Assembly: GCF_017654485.1 (NCBI RefSeq)
Contig: NZ_CP061094.1
Coordinates: 124,001-188,000, forward strand
Direction: 5' to 3'
Source of the DNA: Roseomonas marmotae
GTDB taxonomy: Bacteria > Pseudomonadota > Alphaproteobacteria > Acetobacterales > Acetobacteraceae
Length of the DNA: 64,000 nt
Below are positions 1-8,432 of this stretch, one piece after another. Numbering within the stretch: the stretch's first letter is position 1; every line of letters starts with the position of its first letter. Position numbers and translations under genes: made by a program. Below the pieces are notes generated by a model. The model saw only the letters and a list, made by a program, of their open reading frames with translations, was not told where the DNA came from and did not search any database.

Positions 1-1536
1 CTCGGCGCCTTCTCCTACTGGGTCTATCTCTTCGGCGGCATCATGCTCTGGGGCGCCTTCATCCTGCAGGCGGGGCCGGATGTCGGGTGGTTCGCCTATG
101 TGCCGCTCTCCGGCCCGCAATTCGCCGCCGGCAAGCGCGCCGATATCTGGGCGCAGATGATCACCTTCACCGAGATCTCGGCGCTGGCCGTGGCGGTGGA
201 GATCGTGGTGACCGTGCTGAAGCAGCGCGCGCCGGGCATGTCGCTGGACCGCATCCCGCTGCTGGTCTGGGCGCTGCTGGTGACGGCCTTCATGATCATC
301 ATGGCCATGCCGGCGGTGGTGACGGCCAGCTCCATGCTGATCCTGGACCGGCTGGTGGGCACGCATTTCTTCAACCCGGCCGAGGGCGGGGACGTGCTGC
401 TGTGGCAGCACCTCTTCTGGTTCTTCGGCCATCCGGAGGTCTACATCATCTTCATCCCGGCGGTGGGCATGATCTCCTCCATGCTGCCGGCCTTCGTGCG
501 GCGGCCGGTCTTCGGCTACTTGCCGCTGGTGATGGCGCTGCTGTCGATGGGGCTGCTCGCCTTCGGGCTCTGGGTGCACCACATGTTCACCACCGGCCTG
601 CCGCGGCTGGGGGAGAGCTTCTTCACCGCCTCCTCCATGGCCATCGCCGTGCCGGCGGGGGTGCAGGTCTTCTGCTGGCTGGCCACCATCTGGCTCGGGC
701 GCCCGGTCTTCCGCGTGCCTTTCCTGTTCATCCTGGCCTTCTTCTTCACCTTCGTGCTGGGTGGGCTGACCGGCGTGATGGTGGCCTCCGTGCCGCTCGA
801 TACCCAGGTGCACGACACCTATTTCGTCGTCGCCCATTTCCACTACGTGCTGGTGGGCGGCGCCGTCTTCCCGCTGCTGGGCGGCGTCTACTACTGGTTC
901 CCCAAGATCACGGGCCGGATGATGAGCGAGCGCATCGGCCGCTGGGTGGTGGCGCTGCTGTTCCTGGGCTTCAACTTCACCTTCTTCCCCATGCATATCC
1001 TGGGGCTGCAGGGCATGACGCGGCGCATCTACACCTACCCGGCCGAGATGGGCTGGGGCGGCATGAACCTCTTCGTCAGCCTGATGTCGGTGGTGCTGGC
1101 GGCGGGCTTCCTGTTGTTCTTCATCGATGCCTTCCGCGCGGCCCGCCACGGCCCGCCGGCCGGCGACAACCCCTGGGACGCGCCGACGCTGGAATGGGCC
1201 ACCTCCTCCCCCCCGCCGCCCTACAACTTCGCCCGCATCCCCGTCGTCACCGGCCCCAGCCCCCTCTGGGACGAGCGGGAGGCGCTGCCGGTGGCCGAGG
1301 GCCTCAGCATCCACCGGCGGGAGCTGCTGATCACCAGCATGGGAGAGGCGAGGCCCGAGGCGCGGGAGACCTCGCCGCAGAATTCGGTCTGGCCCTTCTG
1401 GGCCGCCGTGGCCACCAGCCTGCTGCTGGTCGGTTCCATCTTCACGCCCTGGGCGGTGGTCTGGGGCGCCATCCCCGTGGCCGTGGCGCTGATCGGCTGG
1501 TTCTGGCCGCGCGGCACGCCGGAGGATGATGCATGA
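1..1536 (+). CDS. ctaD: cytochrome c oxidase subunit I (5' end outside window)
   Basis: Catalytic heme-copper subunit of a proton-pumping terminal oxidase in the inner membrane. The frame is open from base 1, so the N-terminus lies upstream. The sequence shows the CuB ligand and cross-linked Tyr region (GHPEVYI), the HH pair in WVHHMF, and the HDTYFVVAHFHYVL block with the heme a and a3 histidines, spread over many membrane helices. After the last core helix there is a Pro-rich hydrophilic stretch (PPPPYNF) and one more hydrophobic hairpin. It overlaps the next gene by 4 nt (ATGA). CtaG and cytochrome c neighbours suggest a caa3 or aa3 type. Identification is firm; the exact subtype is not. 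Confidence 0.95.
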   Translation, partial: LGAFSYWVYLFGGIMLWGAFILQAGPDVGWFAYVPLSGPQFAAGKRADIWAQMITFTEISALAVAVEIVVTVLKQRAPGMSLDRIPLLVWALLVTAFMIIMAMPAVVTASSMLILDRLVGTHFFNPAEGGDVLLWQHLFWFFGHPEVYIIFIPAVGMISSMLPAFVRRPVFGYLPLVMALLSMGLLAFGLWVHHMFTTGLPRLGESFFTASSMAIAVPAGVQVFCWLATIWLGRPVFRVPFLFILAFFFTFVLGGLTGVMVASVPLDTQVHDTYFVVAHFHYVLVGGAVFPLLGGVYYWFPKITGRMMSERIGRWVVALLFLGFNFTFFPMHILGLQGMTRRIYTYPAEMGWGGMNLFVSLMSVVLAAGFLLFFIDAFRAARHGPPAGDNPWDAPTLEWATSSPPPPYNFARIPVVTGPSPLWDEREALPVAEGLSIHRRELLITSMGEARPEARETSPQNSVWPFWAAVATSLLLVGSIFTPWAVVWGAIPVAVALIGWFWPRGTPEDDA

Positions 1537-2135
1537 GGCACAGGGTCGTCGCCGATCTCTCCGCCCTGCCGCTGCACGGCTCCGGCAGCGCCAGCGTGAC
1601 ATGGTGGGGCACGCTGGCCTTCATGCTGATCGAGGGCACGGGCTTCGCGCTCGTCATCGCCGTCTATCTCTACCTCGCCAGCATCGCGCCGCACTGGCCC
1701 ATCGGCGCGCCGCCGCCGGACCCCTGGCCCGGCACCATCCTCCTGCTGATCCTGTTGGCCAGCGTTGTGCCGAACCGGATGGTCTCCCGCTGGGCGGAGC
1801 GGGAAGACCTGCGGCGCGTGCGGATCGGGATGGTCGTCATGTCAGTGGTCGGGCTGCTGCCGCTGGTGGTCCGCATCTATGAATTCGGCGCGCTGAACGT
1901 CTCCTGGGACAGCAATGCCTATGGCTCCATCCTCTGGGTGCTGCTGGGGCTGCATACCGCGCATATCCTGACCGACGTGGCCGATACGCTGGTGCTCTGC
2001 GCCGTCATGTTCACCCGCCATGGCGACAACAAGCGCCGCTTCGGCGATGTGCGGGACAATGCGCTCTACTGGTATTTCGTGGTGCTGACCTGGCTGCCGA
2101 TCTATGCCTGCATCTACCTGGTGCCACGGCTATGA
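1533..2135 (+). CDS. ctaE: cytochrome c oxidase subunit III
   Basis: Membrane subunit that stabilises the oxidase and supports proton pumping. About 200 residues with five or so hydrophobic segments; the C-terminal half has the family pattern LLGLHTAHILTDVADT and ends in NALYWYFVVLTWLPIY. It begins inside the stop of subunit I (ATGA), which indicates translational coupling, and is shorter than canonical seven-helix subunit III. Its own stop overlaps the next start, so the genes form one compact operon. Confidence 0.85.
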   Translation: MRHRVVADLSALPLHGSGSASVTWWGTLAFMLIEGTGFALVIAVYLYLASIAPHWPIGAPPPDPWPGTILLLILLASVVPNRMVSRWAEREDLRRVRIGMVVMSVVGLLPLVVRIYEFGALNVSWDSNAYGSILWVLLGLHTAHILTDVADTLVLCAVMFTRHGDNKRRFGDVRDNALYWYFVVLTWLPIYACIYLVPRL

Positions 2136-2455
2136 ACGACCAGGCCCGCCTGCCGCGCCGCCTGCTGCCCTGGGCGGGCTTCCTCCCGGGGCCGGTGGCC
2201 TGGCTGGTGAACACGCAGCTCGGCCAGATCCTGCCCTATGCGGAATGCGGCGGCGGCTTCCGCGCCAGCATCCTGGTCTCCTTCCTCGGCGCCGGGCTTT
2301 CCCTGCTGGGCGCCTTCCTCTCCTGGCGCGGCGCGCAGCCGCCGGGCGCCTCCCGCTTCGTCGGCGGGGTGGGGGCATGCTTCGGCCTCGTCATCGCCTT
2401 CGCGCTGCTGTTGCAGGGGGCCGCCGCCATGGTGCTGAGCGGATGCGAGCGCTGA
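2132..2455 (+). CDS. small membrane protein of the oxidase cluster
   Basis: A 107-residue protein with about three hydrophobic helices, following a short basic N-terminus (MNDQARLPRR). There is a GPVAWLVNTQ motif in the first helix and a conserved-looking C-GGG stretch before the second. It overlaps subunit III by 4 nt and CtaG by 13 nt, so co-expression with the oxidase is almost certain. Small proteins of this kind occur in oxidase clusters of GC-rich alphaproteobacteria, but I do not recognise a defined function. Confidence 0.75.
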   Translation: MNDQARLPRRLLPWAGFLPGPVAWLVNTQLGQILPYAECGGGFRASILVSFLGAGLSLLGAFLSWRGAQPPGASRFVGGVGACFGLVIAFALLLQGAAAMVLSGCER

Positions 2456-3348
2456 CGCGCCTCCTCCCCACGCTGCTGCTGCTGTCGCTGCCCGCGTCCG
2501 CATGGGCGCATGGTGGCCATGACCATGGCGAGGTGCCGCGCTGGACCTTCGACCCCTGGGTTTCCGGGCCGCTGCTGGCCTCGCTGCTGCTCTATCTCGG
2601 CGGCACGCTGCGGCTGTGGCGCCATGCCGGCTTCGGCCGAGGCATCGGCCTGGCGCGGCTGGCCGCCTATCTGGCGGGGTGGCTCTCCCTGGCCGGGGCG
2701 CTGCTGTCGCCGCTGCACTGGTTCGGGGAGCGCCTCTTCACCCTGCACATGGTGGAGCATGAGATCGTCATGGCCGTGGCGGCGCCGCTGCTGGTCCTGG
2801 CGCGGCCGGGCGGCGCCTTTGCCTGGGCGCTGCCGGCGCGGCTGCGGCGGCCGGTCTGGCGGGCGGGACGGGCATGGCCGCTGCGCCACGCCTGGCTGCT
2901 GCTCTCCGCCCCGCTGGCGGCGACGGTGCTGCACGGCCTGGCCATCTGGGTCTGGCATGTGCCGGTGCTGTTCGACGCGACGGTGCAGCATGTGGGCGTG
3001 CACCGGCTGCAACACCTCAGCTTCCTCCTCTCCGCCCTGCTGTTCTGGTGGGCGCTGCTGCGGCGGTGCCAGCCCGGCGAGGCCGCCATCCACACCGTGC
3101 TGACCATGATGCATACGGGGCTGCTCGGCACCATCATGACCTTCGCGCCCCGCGTGCTCTACAGCGCGCAGACCGCCCGCTCCGGCCTCTGGGGGCTGAC
3201 GCCGCTGGAGGACCAGCAACTGGCCGGGCTGATCATGTGGGTGCCGGCGGGCACCGTCTATGCCGGCGCCGCGCTGGCCTTCCTGGCATTGTGGATCCGC
3301 CGCTCGGGCCGGGCATGGAGGGCAGGCGATGCGCCCGGTGCCCTCTAG
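2443..3348 (+). CDS. ctaG: CtaG-type (CtaG_Caa3) oxidase assembly membrane protein
   Basis: About 301 residues. I chose the ATG at 2443 because it gives a clean signal peptide (MRALTRLLPTLLLLSLPASA) followed by a His-rich HGGHDHG stretch that could bind copper. Several membrane helices follow, with conserved His motifs: LHMVEHEIVM, HRLQHLSFL and MMHTGLLG. These fit the CtaG_Caa3 family, linked to assembly of the CuB or caa3 centre. It is in the same operon as subunits I and III and overlaps the cytochrome c gene by 20 nt. Confidence 0.85.
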   Translation: MRALTRLLPTLLLLSLPASAWAHGGHDHGEVPRWTFDPWVSGPLLASLLLYLGGTLRLWRHAGFGRGIGLARLAAYLAGWLSLAGALLSPLHWFGERLFTLHMVEHEIVMAVAAPLLVLARPGGAFAWALPARLRRPVWRAGRAWPLRHAWLLLSAPLAATVLHGLAIWVWHVPVLFDATVQHVGVHRLQHLSFLLSALLFWWALLRRCQPGEAAIHTVLTMMHTGLLGTIMTFAPRVLYSAQTARSGLWGLTPLEDQQLAGLIMWVPAGTVYAGAALAFLALWIRRSGRAWRAGDAPGAL

Positions 3349-3877
3349 GCGCGCGTTGCGGGGATTGCTGGCGCTGCTGCTGGGCTGGGCGGCCTGGCGG
3401 GCGGACGGGGTGTCGCGCGCCGTCCGGGGCAAGGATGGGGCCGGGGTTGCGGCGGAGCCCCGGCCCGCCCCGCCGCGCCTGCCGCTGCGGGGCATGGTGG
3501 CGGCGGCGGCCCTGCTCCTGGTCCTCGGCCTGCTGGGCCTGGGCGGCATGGCGCTGCAGCAGCAGCGGGAGCGCGAGGAGGTGGCGAAGGCCATGACGGG
3601 CGGCGACCCGGCCCGCGCGCCCGCGCTGCTGACGCGCTATGGCTGCGGCGGCTGCCACGCCATTCCCGGCGTGCCGGGCGCCGATGGCCGCGTCGCCGCG
3701 CCGCTGGCGGGGCTGCGGGAGCGTGTCTTCATCGGCGGCGTGCTGCGCAACACGCCGGAGAACCTGGTGCGCTGGATCGTCGACCCCCGCGCCGCCTCGC
3801 CCCGCACCGCCATGCCGGCCACCGGCATCACCGGGGCCGAGGCACGGGATGTCGCGGCCTATCTCTATGCCCGCTGA
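3329..3877 (+). CDS. membrane-anchored monoheme cytochrome c
   Basis: The C-terminal domain has one heme c site (CGGCH, nt 3643-3657) and a distal Met candidate in the TAMPATGIT segment, as in class I cytochromes. Upstream are a hydrophobic segment near the N-terminus and a second one starting MVAAAALLLV, giving a membrane anchor. The ATG at 3329 overlaps the end of ctaG; a start at the internal Met at 3494 would leave only the second helix and is also plausible. It is the last gene of the oxidase operon and probably delivers electrons to the oxidase. Confidence 0.8.
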   Translation: MRPVPSRRALRGLLALLLGWAAWRADGVSRAVRGKDGAGVAAEPRPAPPRLPLRGMVAAAALLLVLGLLGLGGMALQQQREREEVAKAMTGGDPARAPALLTRYGCGGCHAIPGVPGADGRVAAPLAGLRERVFIGGVLRNTPENLVRWIVDPRAASPRTAMPATGITGAEARDVAAYLYAR

Positions 3878-4158
3878 TGTCCTAACTCCGTAGTTCCTCC
3901 CGATCCCTACCTGAACCATTTGGACCCCTTCTGTCATTGGGCGGTGGATGGTCAACGCAGATGTCGTCCGGTCGCGGATCTTGCTTCTGTTCGTGGTCTG
4001 CGCGGTGGCAGCCACAGGAGGCGGTCCGATGCGAGGGAAGGGCCAATCTCGAATGCGGCGTCACCCAGGAGGTGCAGCCAGGTGTCCAGCGGCCTGCTTC
4101 CACCGTCGTCCGCGAACGGACGAACTCTGCGTTTCAATGAGCTGGGTTTCCGGGTTGA

Positions 4159-5196
4159 TCAGCCCTCCATGGCCGCAGCCGGGGCGCCGGAGCGGAAGTC
4201 GCTTTCGCTGACCCACATCCGGTGCAGGATGCCAGCCAGCTTGCGAGCCAGCGCCACCTTGGCCCGCTTGGTGCCGCGGCGTTGTGCCAGCCGCATGCCC
4301 CAGGCCTTCAGCGCCGACCAGCGGGCAACCCGCGTCAGCAGCACATGCGCTGCCTCGAACAGGGCCACCCTGGCGGCAGGGTCACCTGCTTTGCTGATGG
4401 CACCGACCCGATCTGTTTCACCAGACTGGTAGCGTCTTGGCGTCAGCCCGAGAAAGGCACCCACCGAGCGGGAGGAGCGGAACCGTCCCGGATCGTCGAT
4501 GGTGCTGCGATAGGTCAACGCCACAATGGCGCCCACCCCCGGCACGGTCATCAGCCGCCGGCAGACCGGATCCTCCCGCGCGGCGTTACGGACCTGCCGG
4601 TCCAGGCTGGCCAGCTGCTCACGCAGCGCCTCCCGCGCCTGCAGCAGCGGAGCAAAGATCGTGGGCAGGCTCGGATGTCCCTCGATCAAGGCTCTGACCG
4701 CATCGGCCCAGCGGGCCCGCAGGAGGGGCGGCATGCGCAAGCCAAAGCCTCGCAGCAGGCCGCGCACACTGTTCTCCAGGTCCCGCAGCTGGCGGATCAG
4801 GGTTTCCCGGGCGCTGATCCGCGCCCGCTGCTCGCGCGCGCTCACCGCCTTTACATGCACCGGGCGGAACCAGCCCATCCGCAGCAGATGCGCCAGGCCA
4901 CGCGCATCGTTGCGGTCAGTCTTCACCGTCATGGCCGAGAGCGCCTTGTGCGCTTGCCTGGTCTCCATCAGCACGGCCTCGATGCCGTGCCCGGCCAGGC
5001 CGCGGACCAGCCATTCCGACATTGGGCCTGCCTCCAGGCCCACCCGCTCGAGCCCATCGGCGTAGCCGCGCAGGAACTCCGCCAAAGCATCGGGGCAGGT
5101 CGCCACCTCGACCTCGCGAAGCAGATGGCCCTCATGGTCCATCACGCAAACCGCGGTCTTGTTCAGTGACACATCCAGTGCAGCATAGAGCCTCAT
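4159..5196 (-). CDS. IS110-family transposase
   Basis: A 345-residue DEDD recombinase. The start at 5196 is supported by AAGGAG 8-10 nt upstream and by the family-typical N-terminus MRLYAALDVSLNKTAVCV, which holds the first Asp. The motifs LEAGPMSEWL (Glu) and KTDRNDARGLA (two Asp) complete the catalytic set. The C-terminal Transposase_20 domain contains MTVPGVGAIVALTYRS and the AISKAGDPAARVAL segment with the likely catalytic Ser. It appears intact. The element interrupts the space between the oxidase operon and alaE; IS110 elements lack clear terminal inverted repeats and I could not define the ends. The flanks 3878-4158 and 5197-5472 hold no convincing gene. Confidence 0.93.
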   Translation of the reverse strand: MRLYAALDVSLNKTAVCVMDHEGHLLREVEVATCPDALAEFLRGYADGLERVGLEAGPMSEWLVRGLAGHGIEAVLMETRQAHKALSAMTVKTDRNDARGLAHLLRMGWFRPVHVKAVSAREQRARISARETLIRQLRDLENSVRGLLRGFGLRMPPLLRARWADAVRALIEGHPSLPTIFAPLLQAREALREQLASLDRQVRNAAREDPVCRRLMTVPGVGAIVALTYRSTIDDPGRFRSSRSVGAFLGLTPRRYQSGETDRVGAISKAGDPAARVALFEAAHVLLTRVARWSALKAWGMRLAQRRGTKRAKVALARKLAGILHRMWVSESDFRSGAPAAAMEG

Positions 5197-5472
5197 GGTG
5201 CGATCTCCTTTGGACGGGTAGGGCCGATATCTTGGCCCAGGAAGCTGCCCAATGACCGCATCTCTAAAGACCCTCCCCAACGGCCTTTCCACAAATCCTG
5301 AGCCTCTGATCCTACTGGAATCACGATTTACGCCCGGGAGGTTTTTAGAGGCGTCCAGATGGCGCGAAGCTGGCCGCAGGCGCAGGCCGCGATGCGGGTC
5401 CGCATGGCACATTCCCCTGGCTGGCATCCGCCGGGAGGTTAGCACAGGATCGCCGGGGAATGGCCACCGCCG

Positions 5473-5916
5473 CTATCCGACCCGGTCCACGCCGAGGAAC
5501 TTCCTGCACCACATCAGGAAGACTCCATAGGGGCGCCCGGTCAGGGCCAGGAGAAGCAGGATGGAGCCGGCGGCCATGGATATCTGCTGGAGGCTGGCCC
5601 CGTTCCAGGCGAGGATCGCCGCATACAGCGGAACCTGGAACGACAGGTTGGCCAGGGTGTCTATCAGGACGGCCCTGCACGGCTCTGTGCCATTCCGGGC
5701 CAGGAGCCTGAAGAGCCAGTCCCGGTAGATCCCGTAGGGCCGTCCCGTCAGCAGCGCCACGGGTATCGCGGCGGCGCGGACCCTGGCGCTCTGCTCGAAT
5801 GTCAGCCCGGCGATGACGATCTCCACGAAGGCGCCGACGGCGACCGAGAACACCACCAGGGCGAAGGTATCCGCGAGGTAGCGCCTCACCTCCCGTCGTG
5901 CCCCGGCGGCCGGCAT
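5473..5916 (-). CDS. alaE: L-alanine exporter, AlaE family
   Basis: Inner-membrane protein of 147 residues, close to the usual 149 of AlaE, exporting L-alanine. The family signature is easy to see: RRYLADTFALVVFSVAVGAFVEI in helix 1, GLTFEQSARVRA, then PVALLTGRPYGIYRDWLFRL and a second copy of the pattern (LTGRPYGVFLMWCRKFL) at the end. Four hydrophobic segments are evident. The ATG at 5916 is chosen over the upstream in-frame Met because it matches the family N-terminus; it lies 7 nt after the diheme cytochrome c gene, so the two are probably co-transcribed, an unexpected pairing. Confidence 0.85.
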   Translation of the reverse strand: MPAAGARREVRRYLADTFALVVFSVAVGAFVEIVIAGLTFEQSARVRAAAIPVALLTGRPYGIYRDWLFRLLARNGTEPCRAVLIDTLANLSFQVPLYAAILAWNGASLQQISMAAGSILLLLALTGRPYGVFLMWCRKFLGVDRVG

Positions 5917-5923
5917 GGTGCCC

Positions 5924-6850
5924 TTAGCCTTCCGGGCCGGGTGTGGGGCGCGACGGGAGGCTGCGGATGAAGCGGGTGATGGCGCGCCGGTCCTCCTCCG
6001 GCAGGGCCGACATGTTCCGCACCACATCCTCCATGGAGGAGCGCACCACGCGCAGGTCCGGCGTGCGGCCGGTGGTCAGCAGCTCGACGAGCTGATCCTC
6101 GGACCAGCCGCCGATGGCATGGGGCGTGATATTGGGCACGAAGCCCGTGCCTTCCTGGTCCGGCCCGCCCGCGAAGCGCCGGGAGGATTTGACGGCATAG
6201 AGCAGGTTCCGGGTGGAATGGCACTCCGCGCAATGCGCCAGTGTCTCGACCAGATACCGCCCGCGGTTCCAGAGGGCATCGCGCGACGGGTCATCCGCGA
6301 CCGGGCCCTGCTCCAGGAAGAGCAGCTTCCAGAAGCCGACGCCGCGGCGGATGGTCAGCGGGAAGGGCAGGTCATGCGCGGGCGTCCGCCCGGCGACCGG
6401 CGGCAGGCTTCGCAGATAGGCCATGAGGTCGCGCAGATCCTCCGGCCGCATATGCGCGTAGCCGACATAGGGAAGGGCGGGATAGTAGTGCTGGCCGTCT
6501 GGCGAGACGCCGGATACCAGGGCATTCGCGAGGTCGAGGCCCCGCCAGCGGCCGATGCCGTCCTCAGGATCGGGCGAGATGTTCGGCGGGTAGAAATTGC
6601 CGAAGGGCGAGCCGAGCGCCAGGCCGCCACCCAGGCGCAGCCGGTCCGGCTGGCCCGGCGTGGCATGGCAGGAGGCGCATTGCCCGGCATCGAAGACCAG
6701 CTTGCCGCGCGCCGCGTCGCCATTCTCGAAGCGCGGCGCATCCGCCCCGCTGAAGGCCGGGCGGGGCGCGGAGAGGATCCAGGCCAGCCCGGCGGCGGCG
6801 ACCATGCCCAGGAGGGCGAGCCAGCGGATGCCATGCCGTGACCAGCGCAT
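5924..6850 (-). CDS. diheme cytochrome c
   Basis: About 308 residues with an N-terminal signal or anchor helix (IRWLALLGMVAAAGLAWILS) and two heme c motifs, CASCH and CAECH. Family features of cytochrome c subunits of membrane dehydrogenases are present: a PNISPDPEDGIG block, a PALPYVGY block, and VPNITPHAIGGWSEDQL after the second heme. The start at 6850 is supported by GAGGGAGA just upstream. No dehydrogenase partner is adjacent, so its electron donor is unknown. The gene runs toward alaE. Confidence 0.85.
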   Translation of the reverse strand: MRWSRHGIRWLALLGMVAAAGLAWILSAPRPAFSGADAPRFENGDAARGKLVFDAGQCASCHATPGQPDRLRLGGGLALGSPFGNFYPPNISPDPEDGIGRWRGLDLANALVSGVSPDGQHYYPALPYVGYAHMRPEDLRDLMAYLRSLPPVAGRTPAHDLPFPLTIRRGVGFWKLLFLEQGPVADDPSRDALWNRGRYLVETLAHCAECHSTRNLLYAVKSSRRFAGGPDQEGTGFVPNITPHAIGGWSEDQLVELLTTGRTPDLRVVRSSMEDVVRNMSALPEEDRRAITRFIRSLPSRPTPGPEG

Positions 6851-7198
6851 TCTCCCTCTCGTGCTCCTCCGGTTGCGGGCTCCCCGGCCGGGAAGCAACA
6901 GCTCCGCCGTTGGGGTAACTCGGCCAAGGGCGTCGCGATGCGGGCGCGAGGGAAAGTGGACCATTGTTGATCTGCGGAGCGTCACGCCCCCCTCTGGCCC
7001 GGGCCGTTGGCTGCTATCCCCGTTTCACGTGTAAGCCATGACAATGGTGCGGCCATATCGTCCTCGAAGGACCAACCGGAGAAACCGCGCCGGATGCAAC
7101 AGAGAATGGCCAGTGGGGCGCTTCCCTTGCCGAAAAGCGGTCAGCCCTTGGCGGAGTTCAACATCGCGCCGCCCCTGGCTACAGCCTTCCTGCCATAG
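6851..7198. other. gap without a recognisable gene
   Basis: The region upstream of the leftward cytochrome c gene presumably holds its promoter. Open frames here are in atypical codon use and I could not support any. I see no clear terminator hairpin or repeat. Confidence 0.4.
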
Positions 7199-7354
7199 TC
7201 ATCCGGCGACAAACGCCTTGATGAGCACGGCTGCCGTCAGCGCGCAGACAACGGAGGTTAGCGCAAGGGAAACTGCCGTCATCCACTTCAAGGCGGCTAT
7301 CTTCAATTGCAGGTTTGCCAGCCTAGACTCCGATCTGCCTGATGTCAGCGCCAT
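7199..7354 (-). CDS. possible 51-residue single-helix membrane protein or remnant
   Basis: A short frame starting at 7354 encodes a basic N-terminus (SGRSESRLANLQLKIAALKW) followed by one hydrophobic helix (MTAVSLALTSVVCALTAAVL) and a short tail. An amphipathic or coiled-coil stretch followed by a terminal helix is seen in DUF1640-like and XhlA-like proteins, so this may be the 3' remnant of such a gene. GAGGGAG lies about 8 nt upstream of the ATG. It sits among debris of mobile elements, which lowers the confidence. Confidence 0.4.
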   Translation of the reverse strand: MALTSGRSESRLANLQLKIAALKWMTAVSLALTSVVCALTAAVLIKAFVAG

Positions 7355-7491
7355 GATTCATGCTCCCTCTTCCGATCCAGGAATGCGCCAGTATCGGCTG
7401 GAGGGTCAGACACACGGCGCTGCTCTCTCCGGGAGCGCCGCCTTCCCGAAGGCCGCCTCGCCGCAGCATTGCTGCCCCGCAAGCATATTAT

Positions 7492-7857
7492 CTAAGCCTC
7501 ATATCCTTGCGGAGATGTATCGGACGCATAATCGGCAGGCCGCCCGCGATCACGCAAGCCGGGGTGACATAGCCGCTGCGGGAGCGATCGAGAGCTGCGC
7601 GCAGATTTCGCTCCCCGTGACCTCGCTCTTTTCTGGGCCCGCCACCTCGTGGGCAGCGCGAATATGGGTGCCGTTGGGAAAGGCTGTGGCGGGCGCCATG
7701 CCACTGCACCAGATCCAGCAGCCGCTCCGGGTTCGGCCAGGATGCTGCGCCACCTCATGCCGTTCTGGTGCCGGCAAAGGATGCCCTCATAGCCAGGCAC
7801 GGTCCTTTGGCGGCACCTCCCGATCAGCGGCTCCCACACTGCCCGGGCCGCATCCAC
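7492..7857 (-). pseudogene. IS5-family transposase remnant, frameshifted
   Basis: Pieces of an IS5-type transposase N-terminal half appear in more than one reading frame on the minus strand. One frame gives WEPLIGRCRQ and GILCRHQNGMRWRSILAEPG, matching the family pattern of LDPLI and WRHRNGAKWRAIPAE. A second frame supplies FPNGTHIRAAHEVAG, equivalent to FLDGTNIRAHQKAAG. A third supplies ALDRSRSGYVTPACVIAGG, equivalent to the GRSRGGFGTKACV block with the first catalytic region. Fragments in succession across frames mean the gene is decayed. No downstream catalytic region remains before the SDR fragment. Confidence 0.65.
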
Positions 7858-7914
7858 AGGACGCTGACCGTCATTGCCCAGGAGATGGCAGCAGCCGTTA
7901 AGCTCTGCCGGGCC

Positions 7915-8289
7915 TCAGACCACCGGGCTGCGGCCGCCATCGACATTGATGGCCGTGCCGGCGATGTAGCCGCCTGCATCGCTGGCCAGGAACAGGGCCG
8001 TCGCGGCGAATTCCTCCGGCCGGCCGATGCGGCCGAGCGGCACGGGCCTGCCGGCCTCGGCCTTCCATTCCTCGAAGCTCAGCCCGCGCGGATCGGCGGC
8101 ATGGCGCCGCACCCACTGGTCGCTCTCGATGATGCCGACCAGCAGCGCATTGACCAGGATGCCGTGGGGCGCGCCCTCATTGGCCATGACCTTGGTCAGC
8201 GCCATGCCGGCGGCACGCGAGACCGCCGTCGGCGCGCCCTCGGCCGGCGGTGCCTTCGCCCCGGTGTTCAGCACGTTGATGATGCGCCC
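7915..8289 (-). pseudogene. SDR-family oxidoreductase, 3' half, cut off by the prophage
   Basis: Carries the C-terminal part of a short-chain dehydrogenase/reductase: INVLNTGAKAPP, then SRAAGMALTKVMANE, NALLVGIIES, and the C-terminal motif GRIGRPEEFAATALFLASD followed by GTAINVDGG. The N-terminal half is at 46766-47165. Reading both through the 10-bp shared core gives one in-frame protein of about 254 residues (WGRI then INVLNTG). At the usual YxxxK position the sequence reads TAVSR, so the classical Tyr and Lys are replaced by Thr and Arg, a known atypical SDR pattern. As it stands the half-gene lacks a promoter and cofactor-binding domain. Confidence 0.85.
8280..8289. other. attL: attL core
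   Basis: TGATGCGCCC occurs here and again at 46766-46775. The first lies at the inner end of the SDR 3' half and next to the integrase gene, the second at the inner end of the SDR 5' half. Removing the DNA between the copies restores the SDR reading frame, which is the strongest evidence for the junction. Confidence 0.8.
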
Positions 8290-8432
8290 ATATCGTCGCT
8301 ACCGTCACGAGACATCACGGCAGACCACTTCGCATAGCAAAATCAATCATTTAGTTGACAGGCGGTCGTGTCGGCATCACACCAAACCACCCCCGATCAC
8401 GCGACAATCAGCCACAGGACGGTCATAAGTTC

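Noticed and set aside
7038..7901. 287-codon plus-strand frame
   Set aside because: No start signal or domain, and it covers the opposite strand of the IS5-type remnant and the small membrane ORF.
8200..8430. tRNA gene as attachment site
   Set aside because: No cloverleaf-like sequence at either junction; the target is clearly the SDR coding sequence.
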